Positions 32,900-42,905 are shown, counted from the stretch's first letter. The stretch is 64,000 nucleotides of DNA from Sepioteuthis lessoniana (GCA_963585895.1 OY757917.1:108853969-108917968); one strand, 5' to 3'. Numbers and translations: made by a program. Notes: a model not told the origin generated them from the sequence alone.

Positions 32900-33302
32900 A
32901 TGTACGTGTCTTGGGTAGGTAAAACCCGGAGGGACCCATCCCCTCCAGCTCCTCAACTGAATTCTGAGTTTTCCTTCTCCAAGACCTATTGCCATACTAA
33001 GGTTAAAGAGCTTAGTAAGCTCTACTTTTTACCCCTAGATAAATGAGAGAATATTTGGATTCATGCCTTCCCCAACAGTATTTAACCTCCTTATTTCACA
33101 AGTATGACATAAATAGTTGCATTACTATCCTTCTACAGGGGTTACCAAGTCATTAGATATTCCACGAAATGTGACATGGTATTAAACACATAAACCAAAC
33201 CTTTCCCAATTTGTTAGCCATATGGTAAATGCACAAACCGTCGTTAAGGATTTGAACTTGAGTAGCTGATATCACTCCTAAATATTATACTATGAGGGCT
33301 GC
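32900..33302 (-). mobile_element. Antisense SINE (family B) with a nested insertion
   Basis: In + orientation: 'CTGAATTCTGAGTTTTCCTT' and 'CTCCAAGACCTATTGCCATA' (body), then 'TTCATGCCTTCCCCAA'. Foreign sequence at about 33080-33205 ends 'CATGGTATTAAACACATAAA' + 'CCAAACC', like the C/D tail. The SINE then resumes with 'CTTTCCCAATTTGTTAG', 'AAGGATTTGAACTTGAGTAG' and the inverted head. The junction is flanked by an imperfect duplication (CCTTCCCCAA and CCTTTCCCAA). Confidence 0.55.
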
Positions 33303-33860
33303 CACAGCAAAAACAAAAAACAAAAAAAAACCTCATGAAACTAAATAGAGAGAGAGAGAACGAACTTCAATTACAAACAAAGTCAACACATGGTAACATG
33401 TAAGTACTTTTTTATTATTCAGGATGTTAATGTTTTCTCTTGAGAATTCGTGATAATTAGATTCACTTACCTGGCATTGCTTCTAAATAAATATATAAAA
33501 ACAACAAAAAACACTTTTTATAATTTTATAATTATATATTGTGTATATGAGGGATTTTACAAGCATCATCTTGATTGTAAGGGTTTATGCGTCAATCAAA
33601 TTAGAAATGGGATAGGATCTCTTATGGCAGCAACGAATCTCCGTCGGTAAAAGTTATTCAACAACATTTAGTTTGTTTTGTATTTTTTTCCATTCGGGAC
33701 GTACAGCACGAGTCGAATAAAGAAAAATTAAACGCAAAACAAAAACACACTCACTTTTCCTTACAGTAATGATCAATGTCGTTGCAAAAGTCTCAAATAA
33801 GTCTCCGGAGTTTATCTTTATATTTAGATATTAGTTTCCTTTAACAGACTTATGAGGAAT
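33303..33860. other. No gene seen
   Basis: AT-rich, short GA run at about 33347-33359. Probably the 3' flank of the gene that follows. Confidence 0.45.
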
Positions 33861-33863
33861 ACA

Positions 33864-33869
33864 TTTAAT
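33864..33869 (-). promoter_or_regulatory. Possible polyadenylation signal (ATTAAA)
   Basis: ATTAAA on the minus strand about 20 bases after the stop codon of the secreted-protein gene. It is a common variant hexamer, but so short a motif is expected by chance in DNA this AT-rich. Confidence 0.3.
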
Positions 33870-33888
33870 ATAGAAAAGAAAGTAATAA

Positions 33889-34950
33889 TTAATTCCATGT
33901 CTTTATATTGTCCCTGATTACTGTTGCCAGGGAAGGATTACACTTAGCGTAATTATGGAAAACACAATCGGAATATTTTATCACCGCTTCATCCAAGGTT
34001 TCACGGTCATTGTCGACAGCTGCCAAGAACATGTCCCTTTTGCATGCATTTAGGTCTACTGACTCTCCATCGCGCATGCAATCATAGTTTTCAGGAGAGA
34101 CCAGAGCTCTACACATCCGATGTCTGTCATGTGCGAAGTTCTTTGCACGTGACACATATTTTGCGTGATCTTCTAGCAGTTGCTCAGAAGTGATGTTGCG
34201 GAATCTCTCACCGATGCAAGACAACACTCTGTTGATGTCGAAGCCTTTACAGAAATGGTCGTAAATCTGTGCTAGATTCATGTACTCCGAACCGTACATA
34301 TTTATGAATGAATAGCAACTTAGTTCTGGTCCATAATCAGGAAATAACTGAAATAGAGGATCAGTTAGAATACAACCATTACTACTCGTCTCAAAAAAAT
34401 ATCTTGAAGCCATCATAGACCCTTTGATGTCACATTTGGAGAAGGCTTCATAATCACAACGTATCTTACGTCGTGTGCATAATCTGTGAGAATCAATCAT
34501 ATGTCTGGACATATGTGGAGGAGATATGCACCGACTTGCATTTCGTAGACATCTAGACATGTCAGGTTTATAAGTTTTATAGTCCTTGCATAGCTTTGTA
34601 GTGGCGTTCATTACACGAAAAAAGTTTGTGTTTGACCGTACAACAATGTCATATGGATGGCTAGAATTGTAAATATTTTCTGCGAAGCATTTCATGAACT
34701 TGTCCATGTTCTGCCGACACAGTGGACCCAATGGTTGATTTGCTCTTCTACCAAAGTTTTCTTTTTTGGATTGATGGCGAATTTTAAGAAACTGACGACA
34801 TTTGACATATACCGGCCGGTCTCTCCCTGAATGTGATCCATGTTTTGCCGTATTTTCCTCTGATGATGCCCGACGTCTCCATCGCCGTTCATTTGTATTT
34901 TCAGCAAGACACGCAAATAATAAAAACACAAAAAGACCTCCAGTCGACAT
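33889..34950 (-). CDS. Secreted cysteine-rich protein, 353 residues, single exon
   Basis: By far the longest intact non-transposon frame. Residues 1-16 form a signal peptide (hydrophobic LFVFLLFACLA, likely cut before E17), so the product should enter the secretory pathway. A basic stretch RRWRRR at 22-27 could be a furin-type site. The mature part has 18 cysteines (51, 78, 88, 121, 134, 141, 158, 165, 173, 193, 212, 234, 245, 280, 291, 303, 329, 337), an even number that fits nine disulfides, and four N-glycosylation sequons (N95, N115, N137, N252). There is no transmembrane segment after the signal. C78-x9-C88-x32-C121-x12-C134 is echoed by C234-x10-C245-x34-C280-x10-C291, suggesting two related helical domains. 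I do not recognise the family and assign no function. The start is the first ATG in frame and the only one before the signal. No intron is needed. A 5' non-coding exon could lie upstream. Confidence 0.82.
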   Translation of the reverse strand: MSTGGLFVFLLFACLAENTNERRWRRRASSEENTAKHGSHSGRDRPVYVKCRQFLKIRHQSKKENFGRRANQPLGPLCRQNMDKFMKCFAENIYNSSHPYDIVVRSNTNFFRVMNATTKLCKDYKTYKPDMSRCLRNASRCISPPHMSRHMIDSHRLCTRRKIRCDYEAFSKCDIKGSMMASRYFFETSSNGCILTDPLFQLFPDYGPELSCYSFINMYGSEYMNLAQIYDHFCKGFDINRVLSCIGERFRNITSEQLLEDHAKYVSRAKNFAHDRHRMCRALVSPENYDCMRDGESVDLNACKRDMFLAAVDNDRETLDEAVIKYSDCVFHNYAKCNPSLATVIRDNIKTWN

Positions 34951-35590
34951 TATGTCCCAGAAGTACCTTTTCTTTGTGTGTTAAAGCTGAGTCCGTTTAT
35001 CTTTTTCCCTTGATTTTTTTTTTTTTTTTTTTTTTAGTATCTTTTTGCAAATTCGTCTCAGGTCAAAAACCGTTATCCAATTTTTTGTTTGTTGATAAAT
35101 CCACTTTTTGTTGTTGGTATTGTCCAATTTTTTAAAGGGTTTCTTTTTTTTCCTTCTTTTGTTATTAATATTATTATTTTGCCTCAAGCCAAACTAAAAA
35201 ATGTCGCTATATGCGTATATATGTATAATAATAGTATGGCTATGTTTGCGTATTTTTTTAGTGAAACAGTAACTTCCTCGTCTCGCTTGTTCGCGCTGGG
35301 AAAATAAAGAAAGGATTGTTTCTTTTAAATATATACACAGTTCTCAACCTCACACACATATACGTACATTTACTTTGACCTCGGCGCAGAACAATATTGC
35401 TGACTAACCTGTGACTGACTGTAAGGAAAAGAAAGAAAAGAAATTTAGACGTAAAAGAATAAAGGGATATAAGGAGAAGGCAAACGTGGCGGTTAAAAAA
35501 AAGAGAGGCAAACACACCAGCTGTCGTTTAAAGTCTAAATACTATTATTAACCCACAGCTTTGTCTTGTTAAACCGGATATCAAGGAGGA
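34951..35590. other. Upstream region of the secreted-protein gene; no other gene seen
   Basis: Contains a T run at about 35014-35035 (A-rich on the gene's strand), which does not look like a splice acceptor for the minus-strand gene. Small frames on both strands (to 100 codons) are low-complexity. Confidence 0.4.
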
Positions 35591-35613
35591 TGACGTAACC
35601 TGGTATATATAAA
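35591..35613 (+). promoter_or_regulatory. Candidate core promoter: CRE-like site and TATA box
   Basis: TGACGTAA (35591-35598), a CREB/ATF-type site, is followed seven bases later by TATATAAA (35606-35613). Order and spacing favour plus-strand transcription. TATATATA also reads on the other strand, where it would point towards the secreted-protein gene 650 bp away. No plus-strand frame is recognised downstream. Sequence-only call. Confidence 0.3.
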
Positions 35614-35835
35614 CAAAGGTATATTTCGTAAAGTTTACACTTGGATTAAACTTCTAATTTTTTGGAAGAGGTTTGTTATCAAGCTTTCATAATTTCATTC
35701 GCTTACATATTTCTTTCGTCAATAGTAATTATCTTAAATATGTGTATGTTTAAGTATGCAGCATCTTATTTTCACTCATAAATTGCTTGCGACAGATATA
35801 TCATAAATTTAAAGAGTATTATATCAACAAAAATA

Positions 35836-35920
35836 TAATCCAAGATTACATTGTATAAATTTTTTTAATCAAAGACTACTCTAGATTTTTCTCGTTGAAG
35901 TAAAACTACTCTGTCTTTAC
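35836..35920 (+). repeat. 30-bp minisatellite, second site, about 3 units
   Basis: 'TAATCCAAGATTACATTGTA' at 35836, 'TAATCAAAGACTACTCTAGA' at 35866 and a weaker unit from about 35895. Same unit and period as 30515-30800. Confidence 0.75.
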
Positions 35921-37369
35921 GATATCCTTTTTAACTTTGTAAATTAGATTAAACCTTTTAAAATGCCAGCATACATATAAATGAACATTTTTTTCTTTAA
36001 GTATATTTATATAATAAAATATTTCTTGTTTTCCTTGTTTATTTAACTCTCCATAATATACGATCATTTTTAATTAAACTTAACCAAATAAAATCTTGTA
36101 TACGGATCAGGTTGTTCAATTTTAAATAAGTTTTGGGTGAGTACTTTTTAAATCAAAACTCTAGAATACAGGATTGTAACGTTATTCAAACCCATTTTTG
36201 AAATCAGAATACCGGCGTTTCAGTTCTGTCGTAAAAGGGGAAATGTTTCCAAGCTAAATTCTGTACGCATAAAATTCCTTAAAACTTTTGGAAACAGATT
36301 TTCGAAAGGAAAATTAACTAGGAAACCATCGAAACAGAATTTTTGAAACCTTTCTTAAATTACCTTATCTTCCAATTGAACATCATTCTATTATATTTGT
36401 CTATGGGGAGCGATGTTTATTTGAAATATTTGGTAGTGGTTAATGTTCAAATGACTGTATTAATTAAAATAAGATCATAAATTATTTTCTTCTCAAAGTA
36501 CAATTTATTTTGTTTTACCAGGAAATATCTATAAAGAAAACAACAACAATAAATATCAACGAATAGCAAATAAATCATTTTGTAACGAGAGTGTCACGGT
36601 ACGATTGTCAGATTAACTACACAACAAACAGAATTTAAAACAAGGTATTTTTAACATAGTCATTCAGGAAAAAAGACTCTTAAACCACATTGGAATTAAA
36701 TCAAAACACATTTCCCTATTTTCTTTCTGTTGAGAATTGAGAAGTGAGCTCGGAAAAAGATACATACTGAAGGATTTTGCAATCGTGTCTCGAGAAATAT
36801 AGGGTGGAAAACAATACGCACATTTTCCTTTCACTTAATTATTAATACATGAATATGAAAATCAATCCTACGTGGTGATTTTAATCAAAAACAAGTGACA
36901 GCAAGACTTCCCTAGACTAAAGCTTACACAACTGTAATTTTGATTATTTCAACGATGATGTTTTCTGAACAAACTCACAAATTTATTGGATCTTTTTAAC
37001 CATACCACTTTTTCCCTTAAGAAAACTAAGAACAACTCCCGGCATATCAATGAATATATGTATAAATATCAGTTCATTGTATTATAGCATTTACATTTTT
37101 TGTGCAAAGTCTTAAAATATTTTCATTTTGGATTTTTAAAAAATAATACACTATTTTTGAGATTTCATATCAGAACTAAGTAGTTTCACACATTAGAGTC
37201 CAAGTAACTTTCCAGAACATTTCTCAGTAGTCTAGTCGATCTCAACAGTGTTGTGGTATTGACACTTTCAATCCTTTTACTGATCTTCAGTTTTCAGAAG
37301 CTGTTTTTGAGTATTTTATTAATTATAATTATTTTCAATATATGCGAGTTATTCACACCAGTTTTACTG
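35921..37369. other. No gene seen
   Basis: AT-rich spacer, no coding signal. Confidence 0.5.
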
Positions 37370-38125
37370 AAGTTTAAAAGAGAAAGTTTCCTCAGGTTAG
37401 CAGCATTCATCAAAGTATTTTAGCCGATTTTCCAAGCACTAAGTTCTTGATAATCTTGATTCTAAATCAGATCTCCCAAGTCTTTTTCCAAGCTTTTAGG
37501 AAATCTAACAAAAGCCGTAACTACAATTGGTGTCTCCGTTATTTTCTTGATTCACTGCTCTGTCAGTTGTCTGACAAGATCCAAGTATTTGTCAATCTAT
37601 TCGTAAACTTTTATTTTAACTCTATAAACCACAGAAAGGACTAAATATTCTAAATTATTATTTTTTAATTATTAGTTCTAAGTCTGAACTTTTTAATAGG
37701 GATTGGGTAATACGTTTAAATCGCAAAGTACCAGATCATTTTTAAGTCTTCTTATCTTGTTGAGATTTTGGTTTGTTCATACTCCATTTGTTAGGATGGT
37801 AAAATTTTAATTCCTTGTACTGTTTTTGGTGGGTCAGCTTCCTCTTTCATTCGTGACTATTCTTAAATTTTATTGTGTACGTGTTTGATCAATTCACTTT
37901 ACTGATTAACTGTTTAATCTCTCACAACATAATCTACATTTTCTATTCCTTCACTTAGAATCAAAATTTTTTTACATTATTCTCATATCATTATTTGGGG
38001 TTGTTATTGAAAGGCATTCAGTTAATCTCTCCAGCAATATCCTGGTTATCTTGAGGGTGAGTTCTTGCGTTTGCTCCTGGATGTATCCATCGACAGTTTT
38101 ACTGATCATCTGTGTTTTATTGCTA
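37370..38125 (-). mobile_element. RLE-type LINE 3' end, copy 1 (decayed)
   Basis: Antisense reading, with stops and shifts: a zinc-knuckle-like 'RNRKCRLCCERLNS', later 'VYRVKIKVYE' and 'IDKYLDLVRQLTEQ', then the tail 'TETPIVVTAFVRFPKSLEKD'. This is the order seen in the less damaged copy at 38165-38880. The family is a non-LTR retrotransposon whose RT is followed by a CCHC-like motif and a restriction-like endonuclease (RLE). Only the C-terminal third is present. Confidence 0.6.
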
Positions 38126-38164
38126 TTATTATTACTATATTTTTACTCATTTAAGAGTTTTTCC

Positions 38165-38880
38165 AACTGACTGAGTGATAGCAATTCTCTTTAAATCTCC
38201 AGGATTCTTTGTATTATGGCTTGCTGATCTCAACAATGCTGGAATTTGGATGGTCTCCAATTGTCCTTTCATCTTCAAGTTTTCCAGTTCATGTACCAAT
38301 CCTTTGATAATTGTACCGAGCAAGCCAGTTACAATAGGTATCACCGTCACTTACATGTTCCATTTTTTTTTTTTCAGTTCTCTCATTAGGTCTACGTACT
38401 CATATTTTTTTCCCTTTCTATCTATTTTACATTGTGGATAGCCAGAACGGCAAAGTTCACAATAATCAGGTTCTCTTTTCTTTTTCTTTTTTTTTGTTGA
38501 CTATCACTAGGTCTGGCCGTTTGTCCAAGATTAGATGATCCGTTTGCATCTCAAAATCCCTGAGAATTTTATGCGTTACATTTTCTAGAACAGGTTTTAA
38601 TTTGTGCCTATACCATTTGTTCATATTTTCGAATTCCAGTGGATCACTTTCGACCCCCAATCATGTTTAGTCTTATAAATCACTCTGCAGCAATTTTCTG
38701 TGTTCACTTATGTAATTGATCATTTCGTTTCTATCACTACATAATCTACATCTGCTATTTTGTTGCGTCTTGGCTATTCTTGCTTTGACATAGTCCTCAT
38801 GGCATTGTTTTGAGTTGCTCTCAGGAGATATTTAGTTTCTTTCTGAAGGTTATCATTTCTGAGCCATGGTCAAGTTTTCT
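38165..38880 (-). mobile_element. RLE-type LINE 3' end, copy 2 (best preserved of the family here)
   Basis: Two open pieces, 38466-38660 and 38147-38350. Antisense order: 'WLRNDNLQKETKYLLRATQN' (end of RT region); 'NKWYRHKLKPVLENVTHKIL' and 'RDFEMQTDHLILDKRPDLVI', where KRPD fits the R-x-PD part of the RLE active site; 'LIIVNFAVLAIHNVK', where V-N replaces the expected V-D; and the tail 'VTVIPIVTGLLGTIIKGLVH'. The presumed catalytic D appears lost and frames are broken, so it is inactive. The RLE assignment rests on family knowledge of R2/NeSL-like LINEs. Confidence 0.65.
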
Positions 38881-38909
38881 CGTGTGAGATTTCTCTTGTT
38901 TGTCGCTTG

Positions 38910-39480
38910 ATTATACTTTGTAAGTTTTTCACACAGTGTCTGAGTGACAGCAAGTCTCTTTGACTCTTCTAAATGTTCTGGCCGATCTTAACAATAATTT
39001 ACTTTGGATGGTCTTGGCTCGTCGCCCGATTTCCAACTCTCCCAAGCCCTTGGGGGTCGTCCCGAGCGCACCAATTACAATTGGTTTCACCGCAATATTT
39101 ATTTCATAGCTTTTTCAGTTCTCTGGCAATAAAAGTTGGCGACCATAGTCGAGGGTAACCCGAAGGCTCCCTTTTCGATAGCTACTACACCAATGTGTAG
39201 GGGAGGGCGCTACTCCTTCCCTGGATTGCTCTACTTTACCCTTGATCCGTACCTTATAATGCTGAGTGTTAAGCAAGGAGGCATCAAGTACCATTTTTTG
39301 AGTCTTTGGTATGACTCGACCTGGGATTGAACCCAGGTCTCCCGGGCCATTGGCGAACATACAAATCTTTCGTTTCGTTTTGTTTAATCTTAAATCTGTA
39401 GTGTGCTGGGACGGCAAAGTCCACCTGTTGGTAGTTTCTCTTTTTGTGTTTATTATTATAGTTGTTTTTTCAGTCTTTGT
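38910..39480 (-). mobile_element. RLE-type LINE 3' end, copy 3, split by SINE E
   Basis: Right part (39366-39480, antisense) reads 'QQVDFAVPAHYRFKIKQNE', the second half of the RLE with its aspartate. After the SINE (39135-39360) the LINE continues with a decayed 'IPIVIGALG' tail ('TNCNWCARDDPQGLG' in another frame) ending 'VKETCCHSDTV'. Removing the SINE restores the family order. Confidence 0.6.
39135..39360 (-). mobile_element. tRNA-derived SINE (family E), antisense, very young
   Basis: Reverse complement of 11541-11772 with one difference seen over about 210 bp. The tRNA-like start is truncated just before 'GTTCGCCAATGG'; the B box in 'CTGGGTTCAATCCCAGG' is intact. It is inserted in LINE copy 3. 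Confidence 0.92.
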
Positions 39481-39489
39481 ATTTTTATA

Positions 39490-39740
39490 CCAGTGTCAGC
39501 TTGAGGTATTTCATTGTAATCTTTATGAAAGCAAGGCTCCAGGACTTCTCGGCATTCGAGCCAATTTTAAGAATGCTGTAGTGGAGATAATCTTAGTTTG
39601 TCCTCCGATTTCCCGTTTTTCCAATCCTCTTTCCAATCTTTTCAGATCATTCCATGAGCACCTATTACAACTAGTACAATCATCAACCTCATGTTCTACA
39701 GTTTTTTAAGTTCTCTGCTTAGGTCCAAGTACACGAACTT
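39490..39740 (-). mobile_element. RLE-type LINE 3' end, copy 4 (tail only)
   Basis: Antisense: 'RELKNCRT', then pieces of the 'IPIVVGALG' tail in shifted frames, 'RLERGLEKREIGGQTKIIST' and 'TAFLKLARM'. It ends near 'NEIPQADTG'-like sequence. A D element follows at 39740. Confidence 0.55.
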
Positions 39741-40171
39741 CATCTCAGCAGAAGAGTAAGCCTATCCAAATGAATGACCTGGATATGACACTAAACAATC
39801 TGAGGATGAGGCTCCAGTAATTTTGGAGCTTTGAAGAATGCGGAGTACCATTTCATTGCCATCGCTCCCAAGTCTACTCTGACCCGGAGTGGTAGCACCA
39901 GATAGGGTCCTATCTATGGGTCAAATAAAAGTAAAATGTTTAATTACGCTAAATTGAATTGTTTGAAATTACCTTTTTTTTTTACATTTAACTATGTGTT
40001 TATATGGCGTACTTATGCTAAACTCTATTGTTTGAAATAGAACCCCTTTGACATTTAAACTGTGTACATATGCTAAATTGAATTGTTTTAAACTTTTATG
40101 AAAGTGACTTAATTCAGGGTTAAATGACCAGAAAATGGTCGACACGCCGTAAAACAAGACAACCAACCAAC
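39740..40171 (+). repeat. D element, copy 6
   Basis: 'GACACTAAACAATCTGAGGA', 'CCCGGAGTGGTAGCACCAGA' and 'GGTCCTATCTATGGGTCAAA', then units with 'GCTAAATTGAATTGTTTGAA', then a tail mutated to 'GGTCGACACGCCGTAAAACA'. The start of the head is damaged. Confidence 0.8.
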
Positions 40172-40184
40172 CATATCTGGTCTT

Positions 40185-40625
40185 CTTCTAATCGGAATTA
40201 AGTGATCTTTTTGTAATCCCAAATCCAAGAGGAATATATATATCCAAATTCCTCGGCCGGAATTTGGTTTGTGTATACACCATTTTGTTATTATAGAACT
40301 CCAACTTTGATTGTAATCACTTACCTTTATTTTCTATAATTTCTTTAGTCCTCCGGCCGTATTTGTTCAGTTATTCGCTTTTCTTTACCTTTACTGTGTC
40401 ATCTGCCGAAACGACAAAATATACAACGATACCCTACTGATTAGAATTGGAGGTCTCTGTGCATCTAAAAATCTTCGAGAATTTTGTTTATTCTATTTTC
40501 TGGGTCTAAGTCTGATTTTTGCATATCTCATTTGTCAATGTATTAAATTTCAATTTCTTGCAGTGGATCCTCAATATTATTCAGTCAGATCTGCTCCTCT
40601 ACTTCTTCAGTGCATTCATTTGTTA
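40185..40625 (-). mobile_element. RLE-type LINE 3' end, copy 5 (decayed)
   Basis: Antisense: 'KFSKIFRCTETSNSNQ' (where intact copies have 'KILRDFEMQTDH'), 'VVYFVVSADDTVKVKKSE', 'LNKYGRRTKEIIENKGK', then a ruined tail. Confidence 0.5.
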
Positions 40626-40659
40626 TGAGAGTATATATCTATTTCTCTCTCTCTCTCTA

Positions 40660-40810
40660 CCAGATATTCTCATGAGTATTTTAGCTTTTACTCCTTGTGA
40701 GTTTTTATCACCAGCTATAATTTAATTGCAAGTCATTACAAACTTCTAGGACTATTCGAAATATTCTAGCTGATTTTAAGTGAAATTGTCTGGGTAGTTT
40801 CGACCTCCAG
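40660..40810 (-). mobile_element. RLE-type LINE 3' end, copy 6 (tail scrap)
   Basis: Antisense 'QLKSARIFRIVLEVCNDLQL' matches the end of the tail ('LLRSARILRR...GDL') in the other copies. Confidence 0.5.
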
Positions 40811-41089
40811 GTAAGGATTCAAGTGACTCAAAGAAAATGTCGAAAATTTCCCGCAGATCTCGCTAATTAGTAATATTTTTTAGCAACATTTCATGATTTT
40901 TTTTTTTAAATTTCTGACTCCTTATGATGAACGATGAGAACGGTGACGAGGATTTTCCAACATTCTTCATAAGTCTCTCTTTTCAGAGCTTCGATCGAAA
41001 TGGGTTTATATTTTGTTTGAATTCTAAAACCTGACAATTAAAGGCACGATGTGTTCGTTCATATCACAGTTTCACCATTCCCGAATCAG
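40811..41089. other. No gene seen
   Basis: Spacer with a T run near 40898-40906. Confidence 0.4.
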
Positions 41090-41345
41090 TTGCTTTTTAC
41101 ACATCTCTCACTCTCTCTCTTTCTTTTGGTATTCTTTTTCTTTCTTTTCTCTCTCTTTCTTTTTCTTTCTTCCTTTCACTCCCACCCTTAAAGACGCATA
41201 CATACAATGTACACACAGAAATTCACTCACAACCAAACACTTCATCACTCACAGATTCCTCAAAATTTACACCAGAATACACACAAAGCACACATTCCTT
41301 TTCAGTAATACACGCACGCACTCATTCACACACTCTCCCTGTCTC
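41090..41345. repeat. Pyrimidine/CA-rich low-complexity region
   Basis: CT and TTTC runs (41108-41190) followed by CA-rich sequence. The 114-codon open frame 41049-41393 translates this low complexity. Confidence 0.7.
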
Positions 41346-41636
41346 TATGTCTCTCGAAGTATGGATCTATATTTTATTAAATATATAATTTAATTGCTTT
41401 TATTAGTTTGACCGAGTATTATTTCTATTTTATTTTATCCCAAGTGAGTTTAACTTAATCAATATTTCAAATTCTGTTCAGCAACGACAAGGCTATTTTT
41501 ATTTTAACAATTTCCCGATGATTCAATTTTTGGTGAAACAACAAATGGAATTAATTCTAAAATATTTTTCTTTAAATTTCCAATGTTGTTTACACTAGTG
41601 CTACCGAAAGTCTCGCACATACCAGTCTATTCACCC

Positions 41637-41673
<37 letters not shown>
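41637..41673. repeat. (TA)n microsatellite
   Basis: About 18 TA dinucleotides immediately before SINE E. Confidence 0.95.
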
Positions 41674-41676
<3 letters not shown>

Positions 41677-41985
41677 CCTATTAGCATAGTGGCTAGAGTG
41701 TTCACAAATGGTCCGGAATACCGGGTTTCAATCGCAGGTACTTGATGCCTCTTTGTTTTACACGCAGCATTATAACGTACGAATCAAGAATAACGTGGAG
41801 CAATCCAGGCAAAGGAGAAGCGACTTCTCTTACATTTCGGTGCGGTAGCTACTGAAAGGGGAGCCTTCGAGTCTCCCTTTTCAAAGGTCGGCTAACTTAT
41901 GCATGGTAGCCGTATCGGAAGGTCTTGGATCCCGTTGACCGTAGCTCCCGTAGAGGAATAAATTACCCCCTCCCCTCAAAAAAGA
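41674..41985 (+). mobile_element. tRNA-derived SINE (family E), older copy with longer 3' part
   Basis: Head 'CATAGTGGCTAGAGTG' (A box) and 'CGGGTTTCAATCGCAGG' (B box, with an extra T), body 'CGCAGCATTATAACGTACG', 'AATCCAGGCAAAGGAGAAGC' and 'AAAGGGGAGCCTTCGAGT'. It continues through 'GGTCGGCTAACTTATGCATG' to about 41985. A block after the B box is missing compared with the 11.5-kb copy. Confidence 0.75.
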
Positions 41986-42639
41986 AGGTTCCAGTGTATC
42001 ACACTGGACTCTATTTGATGGTTATGGTTTGGGAGGTATGAGAGGGTATGGCTTACCACTCTGTAGTCATTATTCTCTGATACATTCTAAGCGGTAGTTG
42101 AAACCGTTAGGATCACATCTATGGGCCAAACTTATCAGTTTAAAAAAATCTAATTCGTATTCTATAGGACCATAAACTCTTGAGAAACAAGAGAACAAAA
42201 ATATGGATATGAATGCGATTTCCTGATCACAGTTCATGAAATAACTTAAGACGTGTTGACATGCCGTTTGAGTCAACCTGTCTATAACTAAATGATTAGA
42301 CCATTTTTTGCTATGATTTGGCATTTAATAAGCATAATGATATTTTGTGAATTTATTTTTAAATGAAAGATAGATGAACACTGAATCACTGCACGATACA
42401 TTATTCTCCGGGAATAAAGGAATTATAAGATTTCGGAAAAAAAAAAAATCTTATCAACTGTGATTCGAGAAATTGTATATTACACAATAGGGAGATTATA
42501 AATAATTATCTACTTTAGAGAATGCGCATATCGGTAGGTGGCCTTGTGGGAAGTCACATGATAGGAATCCCTTATTGATTTTTGGCCTCTGCTCTTTGAG
42601 TTAATAAACATTATTATCCCTCATTTGCAACTATAAAGC
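41986..42639. other. No gene seen
   Basis: Spacer. The frame 42070-42324 (minus) shows no domain I recognise. Confidence 0.4.
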
Positions 42640-42905
42640 TGTTTTCAAATTATCTATATTACATAGAAACACATGAATAGAGTTATTAAAAGTTAAATAG
42701 CATTTCTTGTACCCATTTAACTGTGCACAAAAATGATTAATATTACATCGACTTATTAGTGTTAAATTGGAATACATTCAACAGTGAGCAAAAATATGGG
42801 CTTGAAACAACTCGTTAAAAAAAATAAAGTTACTTATAAACTATTAGCTCACAAATTATATATATAATTTGGCACGAAATAACCCACGATATATCACTAG
42901 ACACC
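42640..42905 (+). repeat. Degenerate D-like units and tail
   Basis: Units such as 'TTTAACTGTGCACAAAAATG' and a closing 'TTTGGCACGAAATAACCCAC' resemble the D array and tail seen at 3550-4003. Confidence 0.4.

Noticed and set aside
39115..39417. 100-codon minus frame sharing about 70 identical residues with 11557-11799
   Set aside because: Identity is due to two young copies of SINE E, a non-coding tRNA-derived element.
41049..41393. 114-codon plus frame
   Set aside because: Translation of CT- and CA-rich low-complexity sequence.
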